Assembly: GCA_030141605.1 (NCBI GenBank)
Contig: JAQGDQ010000470.1
Location: forward strand, 112,501-175,354
Source: Tubiluchus corallicola
Lineage: Eukaryota > Priapulida > Priapulimorpha > Priapulimorphida > Tubiluchidae
DNA: 62,854 nucleotides
Reading direction: 5' to 3'
The position numbers and the translations under genes were made by a program. Under the pieces are notes generated by a model that was not told the origin of the DNA, ran no database searches, and saw nothing but the letters and a program-made list of their open reading frames with translations. Shown piece after piece: positions 58,201 to 62,854 of the stretch (position 1 is the first letter of the stretch; each line of letters opens with the position of its first letter).

Positions 58201-61118
58201 TTAGGTGTGGCATATTACGTGATGATCAGCTGATGTTCGACCGGCTGAGTCAGAAGTAAAGATTGATGATGTAATTCTTATGCGCAGAATGGCGCATTAG
58301 GTAGTTAGACAAAAGAATATTGAGGCCCGTACCTCGGGCAGATTAGGAACTGACTCGAAGACGGAGGACTGGCATTACTATGCTCTTATGTTTACCGTAT
58401 TGTGTTTGGTCTTTAATGTGTCGCTTGCTAAATAAAGTCTTGATACTTTGCCATGCCCATCGTGGCTGTTCCACACTTCTGCAATCTTCACGAGCCACAG
58501 CCACCAACACAATAACCAGCAAGCAGCTATAACCACTATCACAAACAGACTTTAATTCATCAGAAACAGAAATTATTTTACTTATAGATAAAATGCATGG
58601 ATAAAGATTAAATATTTCATTAATAAGCCATACTTCGCATTTAGCAGTTAAAGTGTTTACATTTATTTAAATTTTTGCAGCTTGGTATTCTGCAAAAATA
58701 ACTTCATGTATTTGATTTTTATGAAAGTTTAATCGTTAATAGATGCCCAAATTCTAATCAATGTCATCATGTACTTTCAGCCTCAAAACAGCATACCTGA
58801 CGTGATAGTTTGGATGATCAGCGGTAGCAAGAGGATCGCGTACTGTCGCATTCCTGCAAACGCATTGCTGTATTCTCCCGAAGAGGAGTATCGCGGAGAA
58901 TTCTGTGGGAAGACGCAATGTCTTTATCTAAAGGTAAGATGCTAAATAATACAGTGGGTTTAATTTGCTAAGCTAATAAGATACAATGTCTTTATCTAAA
59001 GGTAAGATGCTAAATAATACAGTGGGTTTAATTTGCTAAGCTAATAAGATACAATGTCTTTATCTAAAGGTAAGATGCTAAATAATACAGTGGGTTTAAT
59101 ATGCTAATCTAATAAGATGCATTGTCTCTATCTAAAAGTAAGATGCTAAATAACACAGTGGGTTTAATTTGCTAATCTAATAAGACACAATGTCTTTATC
59201 TAAAAGTAAGATGCTAAATAACACAGTGGGTTTAATTTGCTAATCTAATAAGACACAATGTCTTTATCTAAAGGTAAGATGCTAAATAATACAGTGGGTT
59301 TAATTTGCTAATCTAATAAGACACAATGTCTTTATCTAAAGGTAAGATGCTAAATAACACAGTGGGTTTAATTTGCTAATCTAATAAGACACAATGTCTT
59401 TATCTAAAGGTAAGATGCTAAATAATACAGTGGGTTTAATTTGCTAAGCTAATAAGATACAATGTCTTTATCTAAAGGTAAGATGCTAAATAATACAGTG
59501 GGTTTAATTTGCTAATCTAATAAGATGCATTGTTTTAATAGTCACTTTTTCTATTGTGGAGTTATCTTATCTGATAAAAGACACAAAAGTTTTTTTCGTG
59601 TGGGGTTAGTAATTTTGAACCAATAATTAGGATCAGAAATTGTAAACACGAAGCTCATTTAACAACATGGCAGGTAGAAATTGTAATAGTCATTATATCA
59701 TTAACTGTGTGTCTGTAAAGTTCATTCATGATGACACTTTCTTCAGTGTAAAGGCAAATTAAAAGAAATTTTAACCAATCATGTTTCCGTGTATTGTGTT
59801 ATAGTATGTCTGTCACACCATCTTGCGTTAAAACACAACGAGTGCAGTACTGGGTTAAATTAATTTCTTTTGCATGTTTAAGTATCCAGGAAAAGCTTCC
59901 CAGAACTTTGCTGTACCATGTCAAGTACGAATCAAATGCTGGTTTGGACTGGAAAAGTACGACCAACACTGGTACGACATTCAAACTGATGGAGAATTAG
60001 CAGTGTTCGCAGAAACGGTAAAGTAAAATAATGATTACTGAGTCATTTAAATGAGTTTACTTCTAACAATGTTATGAATGTTATGTTCATCATTACTTGT
60101 GGAGATGATGCCAGTCGTAGAATCACTGGCGCACTTATACTAACATTGGACTCAACTATTGAGCAAGAAGTTTTGCTTGCCTCTTTACAAACTCTGCTTC
60201 GTTCTTACCTGACTTGATATCTGAATATTCACACAGAAAATCAACGGAAATATGAATGAATTATTTATTATAAATTGTTTAAAAAGCAAAATTTGGCGAA
60301 AAAAGGAATTTTAAAAAATCCAGATCAGGACTTAATCTGGATTACAACCAGGCCTTTAAATTACACCTTATCTCTGACCATGCATAGCCCCTTGTAAATC
60401 AAGCCAGGCCTTTAGTACAAAAGCAATTCCGAACAAATTTATTCATTAATAAACCAATTTTGGCGTCAATTAATGAAAAATGCCAAAGATTATGGTCTCA
60501 AAGCTTTGACCTGTAGGTTAAAACAAATTTTCATCTTTAAATTTTGTTGTTTTTTAACAAATGTTGCATTTATATGTATTTCAGTATGAAAATCAAGTTT
60601 TCCTTCCCGTTGTCAAATGGACAAACAAGGGGCCAGGAATGACAAGGCCAAAATGGTCAGATGCAAGTGGACGAATAAAACAACCAAAGGACAGTTTTAG
60701 CGAACCAAATGGTTGGAGGTTCGCCAGTGAGTGGTACATCAGTCCAGAACTAAGGTATCAAATTGACAAGACATCGTTGCAGAAATGTACATCTATCTAA
60801 ACACGTATTCATAAACGTTCTTTGGGTGTTTCTCTCATGCTTCATGTGCAGTTCATTTGACATGGAACTCCCGTGCCAGAAGCAGCATTAGGCAGTTGTT
60901 AGAAAATAAAAGTTCTAGCACTTAAATAACGTCACAAAATGCATAAGAAAATTTTGAATTTTTTCAGTACTTTTGTAAATGTGATTAACACGTCATTTTG
61001 CAGTATGCTGTATGACAGAGATGCTGGACACACTACATTTATTGAAGACGTGTATGAGTGTCAGTCCAGGTTACCTGCTGTTGGATGGGGTGCTGCTGCT
61101 ACGCCATGGGCGGATGTG
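27654..61118 (+). CDS. Type-I ferlin (dysferlin/myoferlin class), 5' two-fifths, 24 exons in window
   Basis: Ferlins are C2-domain, tail-anchored proteins that drive calcium-dependent membrane fusion and repair. Exons, all GT/AG and phase-consistent: 27654-27747, 32105-32160, 33365-33456, 33837-33939, 34602-34719, 37313-37461, 42173-42367, 43148-43198, 43714-43860, 45931-45974, 46662-46744, 47244-47416, 48171-48214, 48892-48971 (or 51420-51499), 52927-53027, 54798-54911, 55097-55196, 56019-56221, 56886-56992, 57104-57299, 58781-58933, 59883-60017, 60585-60754, 61004-61118. They give 941 residues without a stop: C2A, C2B, FerI, C2C, FerA, FerB and DysF (start). DysF places it with dysferlin/myoferlin rather than otoferlin. 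Vertebrate relatives are about 2,000 residues, so C2D onward and the membrane anchor lie beyond 62854. Introns reach 5.8 kb and are full of transposons. The true 5' UTR was not located. Confidence 0.93.
27765..27992 (+). mobile_element. LINE 3' end (family 4, copy 1) in ferlin intron 1
   Basis: Nearly identical to 53210-53430: TTGGCACAGTAGTTTTTAGT, TTGCACTGGACGCATTTGCC, then GGCAAATAAAGATTATTATA with a (TA)n tail. It starts only some 20 bp after the exon-1 splice donor. Confidence 0.75.
28639..29085 (+). mobile_element. LINE (CR1/L2-like) 3' end in ferlin intron 1
   Basis: A 77-residue frame to 28872 contains [20 protein letters not shown] followed by [15 protein letters not shown], the WNxLP...FKxxLK signature of the LINE polyprotein C-terminus. 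The 3' UTR has GATTGCACTGACGCATTTGC and ends AGCAAATAAAGATTATTATA. It is truncated upstream. Confidence 0.75.
29088..29215 (-). mobile_element. Retroposon repeat family 3, short reversed copy
   Basis: CATTAAAACAGCTCACTCGT and GAGCAAGCCTCAGCGTAATA match the start of 41485-41945. It is joined tail to tail with the LINE end at 28639-29085. Confidence 0.7.
29216..31404. other. Ferlin intron 1, unassigned part
   Basis: No exon-like frame with splice sites and no repeat related to the rest of the window was found here. A short GCATA-rich patch (about 29905-29940) is the only local repeat. Confidence 0.4.
31405..31530. repeat. About 120-bp long-stem hairpin
   Basis: GGCCATTGTGATAATTTAAA and the following TTTTAATCATAATATT are mirrored by AATATTCATAAATGTTGTGA, TTAAAAATTTTTAAATT and ATGGCC on the right. 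The two arms can pair over about 45 bp with a small AT-rich loop, typical of a tiny foldback MITE. Confidence 0.65.
31745..32070 (+). repeat. Dispersed repeat family 2 (copy 2), abutting ferlin exon 2
   Basis: Matches 12612-12938 over its length with small indels, including TGACGTCA at 31913-31920. Its right end is about 35 bp from the exon-2 acceptor, so it supplies sequence close to the branch region. Confidence 0.75.
32640..32687 (+). mobile_element. Terminal fragment of MITE family 1 (copy C)
   Basis: Only the first about 47 bp of the family (TTAAAGGAAAACCGGATGAT and onward) is present, followed by unrelated DNA. Confidence 0.7.
34158..34250. repeat. (TTA)n microsatellite after AATAAAGA
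   Basis: ACATTAAATAAAGA runs into about 80 bp of TTA, the form of a retroposon 3' tail. Confidence 0.9.
34602..43198 (+). CDS. Ferlin exons 5-8: C2A end, linker and C2B domain
   Basis: Residues 116-286. Exon 5 finishes C2A ([12 protein letters not shown]). Exons 5-6 encode a low-complexity acidic/basic linker, then [10 protein letters not shown], the family's hallmark entry into C2B. Exons 7-8 give [43 protein letters not shown] and [18 protein letters not shown]2B lacks several acidic loop residues, so calcium binding there is doubtful. Two 5S-derived repeats sit inverted in introns 5 and 6. Confidence 0.9.
34885..35045 (+). mobile_element. Retroposon 3' tail in ferlin intron 5
   Basis: GCGAAATAAATCTATTGAAT followed by (TTGAA)-type repeats is the usual 3' end of a non-LTR element. 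No coding remains. A similar but shorter tail lies at about 47140-47215 (GAAATAAATTGATTGATTGA). Confidence 0.5.
35417..35957 (-). mobile_element. 5S-rRNA-derived repeat, copy 2 (most intact 5S head)
   Basis: Read on the minus strand, the 5S part at about 35845-35957 keeps CGCCGGTTCTCGTCTGGTCA, GAAGTTAAGCAACGT and TACTTGGATGGGTGACCGCC, and ends CTGTAGGCTT. The 420-bp body ending GACAGAAGGATGCC lies to its left. It is highly similar to copies 1 and 3. Confidence 0.82.
35958..37312. other. Ferlin intron 5, distal part
   Basis: AT-rich, with no exon-like frame or repeat relationship that I could support. Confidence 0.4.
37480..37805. repeat. (TTCA/TTCG/TTTG)n tetranucleotide tract
   Basis: Starts about 20 bp after the exon-6 donor. 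Phe-Ile-His-Ser frames across it are artefacts of the repeat. Confidence 0.9.
38168..38690 (-). mobile_element. 5S-rRNA-derived repeat, copy 3 (5S head truncated)
   Basis: Same orientation and body as copy 2. On the minus strand, the element begins inside the 5S sequence at about ACGTAGAGCCTGGTTAGTAC (the 5' half of 5S is missing) and ends GACAGAAGGATGCC. It is in ferlin intron 6. Confidence 0.8.
39162..39772. mobile_element. MITE with TATAGGGTCACG ends
   Basis: The left end TATAGGGTCACG and the right end CGTGACCCTATA are perfect 12-bp inverted repeats. Next to them, GTAAAAATTACCCCCA is mirrored by GGGGGTAATTTTTTA. No transposase is present. One copy was seen, so the family is not tested within the window. 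Confidence 0.65.
40278..41084. mobile_element. Foldback-like element with repeated GTCAAATGTAGAC ends
   Basis: The left arm starts GGTTTTACACGTCAAATGTA and continues in about 60-bp tandem units (AAATGTGACTTAGGTAAGTC). The right arm ends with the mirror TCTATATTTGACATGTAAAA plus CC and carries CTACATTTGACTTACCAA units. GTATA occurs at both outer edges. The middle is unique AT-rich DNA with no transposase. Confidence 0.6.
41485..41945 (-). mobile_element. Retroposon-like repeat family 3, reversed copy
   Basis: Inverted partner of 21945-22420, nearly full length, with its AATAAAGAATTAAT end on the left. It sits just before ferlin exon 7. Confidence 0.75.
43714..43860 (+). CDS. Ferlin exon 9: FerI domain
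   Basis: Residues 287-335: [20 protein letters not shown], then [19 protein letters not shown] and [10 protein letters not shown]. The KWLLLxDPED...GYLKVS...LGPGDEAP pattern is diagnostic of FerI, the ferlin-specific segment between C2B and C2C. Confidence 0.93.
45095..45650 (+). mobile_element. TTAA-type MITE, family 1 (copy D)
   Basis: A 556-bp copy in ferlin intron 9 with AGGAAAACCGGACGATTGT on the left, ACAATCGTCCAGTCTTCCTTT on the right and TGACGTCA at 45362-45369. Confidence 0.82.
45931..53027 (+). CDS. Ferlin exons 10-15: C2C domain
   Basis: Residues 336-510. [20 protein letters not shown] and RAEDIPRMD open C2[21 protein letters not shown] and [18 protein letters not shown] continue it. 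[15 protein letters not shown] and exon 14 ([14 protein letters not shown]) hold the acidic loop D449, D451, D457. Exon 15 gives [20 protein letters not shown]. Exon 14 has an alternative at 51420-51499. A hAT-type element, a MITE and a long element of unknown class sit in these introns. Confidence 0.9.
46151..46566. mobile_element. hAT-type non-autonomous element
   Basis: The ends are ACTGGTGTGCAAATTATCTG and, reversed, CAGGGGTGTGCAAACTGCGG, with GGGCCGCA/GGGCCACA motifs inside. This is the CAGNGGTGTGCAAACT signature of Charlie-like hAT elements. Similar TGTAGAA sequences flank both sides, as expected from an eroded 8-bp target duplication. The short frame inside is not a gene. Confidence 0.65.
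47695..48003 (-). mobile_element. MITE family 1 (copy E), truncated
   Basis: Starts TAAAGGAAGACCAGACGATT in the reverse orientation and ends abruptly after GTTCATGATCACG, roughly 310 bp. It has TGATGTCA instead of TGACGTCA. Confidence 0.75.
49115..50775. mobile_element. About 1.65-kb repeat of unknown class, long form
   Basis: Both flanks match 61325-61780: the left about 330 bp (AACAGTCTTTTAGATG and ATCATCGTCTCATCCCAAAA) and the right about 150 bp (CCTAGCTCACCTGTC and CACGTGCTTATATCCAAAAC). The roughly 1.15 kb between is missing there, so one is a deletion form of the other. The minus strand has ATG 49456 with a hydrophobic start ([15 protein letters not shown]) running into GTAAGT, suggesting a transcribed minus-strand unit. 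No transposase or RT was recognised. Confidence 0.5.
51420..51499 (+). CDS. Alternative ferlin exon 14b (C2C calcium-loop variant)
   Basis: Bounded by CATGCTTGTAG and GTGAATG, this 80-nt exon has the same length and phases (2 in, 1 out) as exon 14 at 48892-48971. Joined to exon 13 it encodes [20 protein letters not shown] followed by SSSAEVDG. It aligns without gaps to [20 protein letters not shown] plus SRPGEEFG, sharing about 11 of 28 residues, including D451 and D457. Using both exons would put ACA AAC TAA in frame, so they must be mutually exclusive. 14b adds two cysteines (458, 461) and resembles vertebrate DRLT-N-D more closely at its start. Expression is inferred, not shown. Confidence 0.85.
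51988..52245 (+). mobile_element. Non-LTR element 3' end, forward copy
   Basis: Inverted relative of 11960-12205. It contains GCTTGCACCAGACGCATTTG, then GGCAAATAAAGATTTTACTA and a (CTA)n tail. Confidence 0.75.
53041..53430 (+). mobile_element. LINE 3' end (family 4, copy 2) in ferlin intron 15
   Basis: The frame [20 protein letters not shown] (within 53041-53260) is the FK..L C-terminal tail of a LINE polyprotein. The 3' UTR matches 27765-27992. It starts almost at the exon-15 donor. Confidence 0.72.
54324..54455. repeat. 65-bp tandem duplication
   Basis: Two copies of a unit containing TTTGTCCAATGACACAATAC and TTATAAATTACTGACGAAGT. Confidence 0.9.
54798..57299 (+). CDS. Ferlin exons 16-20: post-C2C region and FerA domain
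   Basis: Residues 511-750. [16 protein letters not shown] and [20 protein letters not shown] match the strand pair after C2C in ferlins. [20 protein letters not shown] and [14 protein letters not shown] follow. Exons 19-20 are mainly helical ([13 protein letters not shown], then [20 protein letters not shown]), matching FerA, the four-helix domain reported to bind membranes. MITE copy F lies in intron 17. Confidence 0.88.
55417..55966 (-). mobile_element. TTAA-type MITE, family 1 (copy F, complete)
   Basis: A 550-bp copy in ferlin intron 17, with TTAA at both ends, the family inverted repeats and TGACGTCA at 55691-55698. It ends about 50 bp before the exon-18 acceptor. Confidence 0.85.
56390..56800. 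repeat. (CAGT)n-like tetranucleotide tract
   Basis: Degenerate GTCAGTCAGTCA repeats in ferlin intron 18, including a duplicated block GCAGTCAGTTACTCCATCAG. Confidence 0.9.
58160..58520 (+). mobile_element. Possible LTR-like sequence in ferlin intron 20
   Basis: CTAAATAAAGTCTTGATACT is followed by a CA-rich end, after a GC-richer stretch (GGCCCGTACCTCGGGCAG). This looks like the R-U5 part of an LTR, but I cannot define both ends or a target duplication. Confidence 0.25.
58781..61118 (+). CDS. Ferlin exons 21-24: FerB and start of DysF
   Basis: Residues 751-941. [20 protein letters not shown] and [12 protein letters not shown] are FerB hallmarks, followed by [12 protein letters not shown] and GELAVFAET. 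Exon 23 gives [27 protein letters not shown] and [13 protein letters not shown], and exon 24 [20 protein letters not shown]. These match the Trp-rich DysF domain in which many dysferlin disease mutations lie. The donor of exon 21 is the first unit of a 68-bp tandem array. The next exon lies outside the window or in 61119-62854, where I saw none. Confidence 0.92.
58914..59531 (+). repeat. 68-bp tandem array seeded by ferlin exon 21 and its splice donor
   Basis: Nine units. The first holds the end of exon 21 plus its donor, AATGTCTTTATCTAAAG|GTAAGATG (donor at 58934). Later units keep this text almost unchanged, two having AAAAGTAAG. The unit continues TAATACAGTGGGTTTAAT. Use of any downstream donor would add GTA AGA TGC TAA, an immediate stop. 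Confidence 0.92.
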
Positions 61119-61324
61119 GTACGTACGGGTTGCAGTCACTTCATAGTTTCATGCGTGGGCTCTTATAGTCATCTTCTGACACCAATGACATGGTGGCTCA
61201 CACTTGACAAGGAGGCTTCTGAGAATTTATAGCCTAATATAGGAAATAGCCGGGCTTAATCCTCTTTTTCACTTCACCACCATCAGGTCACATAACCTCA
61301 CGGATAGTCGGTGTTGACAAACAT

Positions 61325-61780
61325 GCGCTAAATACAAGTCCAACAGTCTTTTAGATGATTTTTTATTGTCCGAAACGGGCAATCATCGTCTCATTCCAAA
61401 ATCACTATCACATCACGACATATTTGACTGACTGACTGACTGACTTACATATTATGTGCAACTTGACTTCGTTTTATCTGAAGCAAATAAGAACAGGTTC
61501 TGCTAATCCAACATCAAAAAATTAACTAATTGGTATAATGATGACGAATAATAAGATGATGAAATAGGAAGAAATCAAACTTACATCTTTGCCGCATCTT
61601 ACTAACTTGCTAAAGAGAACTCGACTGACAAAATTTCATTACTAAACGACACAACGTATTGAACTTCTTTCCTATGCTGTCTCCAAAATAAGGCCAATTT
61701 CCTGTCCTAGCTCACCTGTCGATCAACAGCTTAATTTTACAAACACAAAGAGGCACCACGTGCTTATATCCAAAACACAA
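61325..61780. mobile_element. Deletion form of the 49.1-50.8 kb repeat
   Basis: Left and right parts match the long copy, and the internal roughly 1.15 kb is absent. It has an extra GACT run (GACTGACTGACTGACT) at 61430. Confidence 0.6.
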
Positions 61781-61899
61781 GCCGACTCAAACCTACGCAA
61801 AAAATTGATACATAGACGTATTTTTACACTCACTAGCATTTACAAGTTACTTTCAAGTAGGCCCATTATTCTGTTTAGTGCTAATACCACCAATAAACC

Positions 61900-62854
61900 T
61901 GTAAATCGTAAAGTACATAACATATTATCAGTTTGTCAATTAGACGTGAAATATAAATTTCATGACAGCGGGGGAAGAAAGGTAAGGTAATGTCAAACTA
62001 AAGCTAGAGTGTTTTGATAATTTTGATAAAGAATTTTGATAATTCTTTTTTTCTTGCCTGGAAGTTAAGTGCTGGAATAGTTTACCTCTTGATATCCATA
62101 TCTCTAACTCTTTAAACATCTTTAAATATCGACTCAAGAATCACATGTGTTTCTACACATAAGCTGACTACTTACTTTTCAAGTGCTCCTCGAAATTCAT
62201 CTGTACACCATACTAGAATGAGGGTTGATTTTTGTCAACTAAATTATGATTTACACCTCAGAAAATGTAAAAATCACGATGGGTCGCTAGTATCACCCAA
62301 TTTTCAATGTGGTTCTACTGATGAAACAGTCGGTGATTACTTAATTAGCTGCCCTCTTTACGACCAGGCCAGACACGACTTATTTACAAATCTCTGCACT
62401 CTTTTGTCAGCTTTTAACATCAATGTTTACAGTCTTGCAACAAATAAACTTGTACGTTTGTTCCTGCACGGGAACCATACCCTAGATAATTCTGTGAACA
62501 TTCAAATTTTTGTTTTAGTGCGGTCTTTTATTTCAAACATTAAGCACTTTCAATAGCATTAACTTTGTTTAAAATGTCATATATGGTTTCATAATCGTCT
62601 TTCAGCTTCAAGATGTTTTATTTGTACTTATTTGAAACCTTTGTGGTGAACTCCTACCTTTTATCTCGAAACAGGCAAGTGAGACAACATAAGTTATCGT
62701 TTTATGCCAAGGGGCATAAAAAGTTGTAAGTTTGGCAAACTGGCTAAATGCTTATACAAAAAACTCACTATATTTAAACTCGAAATAAAAAGACATTTTC
62801 TTACAGGCGAACTTGACGTAGAAACATTTTAATTAGTAAGAAGTAATTTAACAA
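61900..62854 (+). mobile_element. LINE (CR1/L2-like) 3' part after ferlin exon 24
   Basis: 62060-62163 reads LEVKCWNSLPLDIHISNSLN then IFKYRLKNHMCFY before a stop. The frame 62218-62556 continues with MRVDFCQLNYDLHLRKCKNH and CGSTDETVGDYLISCPLYDQ ARHDL. This is the C-x-C...H-Y-x(3)-C-P-x-Y zinc-knuckle-like end of these polyproteins. One stop separates the two, so it is inactive. The remaining bases to the window edge look like its 3' UTR. No further ferlin exon was seen here. Confidence 0.75.

Overview
The window is animal nuclear DNA: intron-split genes with GT/AG splice sites, AATAAA poly(A) signals, and a high load of microsatellites, minisatellites and transposon fragments. A BRICHOS-domain precursor ending in a cationic, two-cysteine, hairpin-like segment resembles the arenicin/alvinellacin/capitellacin type of polychaete worms, so an annelid (or another lophotrochozoan) is my best inference. 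No marker gene settles this.

Layout. 1-5.1 kb: an intronless peptide-type GPCR (1050-2180), whose last 24 codons start a 72-bp tandem array in its 3' flank, and a candidate 63-residue membrane microprotein (4918-5109). 5.5-8 kb: a decayed mariner element, tandem repeats and a TTAA-type MITE. 8.5-18.3 kb: a six-exon BRICHOS precursor gene of 246 residues whose introns hold several minisatellites, a 5S-rRNA-derived element and a MITE. 18.3-27.5 kb: a solo LTR with a textbook heat-shock promoter (19213-19579), a second LTR-like unit, a TA-flanked DNA transposon, a small secreted-protein gene (24021-24491), a 29-bp minisatellite and a decayed Ig-like fragment.

27.65 kb to the right edge: one large type-I ferlin gene (dysferlin/myoferlin class). 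I could phase 24 exons into a continuous 941-residue frame covering C2A, C2B, FerI, C2C, FerA, FerB and the start of DysF. The remaining C2 domains and the C-terminal membrane anchor lie beyond the window. Its introns carry most of the transposons. Within the C2C domain there are two alternative 80-nt exons with identical phases (48892-48971 and 51420-51499). They encode homologous versions of a calcium-binding loop, and including both would create an immediate stop.

The four genes have no evident joint pathway: a receptor, a probable host-defence precursor, an unknown secreted protein and a membrane-repair/fusion protein. The most notable items are the BRICHOS/cationic-peptide gene, the mutually exclusive ferlin exons, the heat-shock solo LTR, the 68-bp array that copies a ferlin 5' splice site nine times, and the three 5S-headed repeats.
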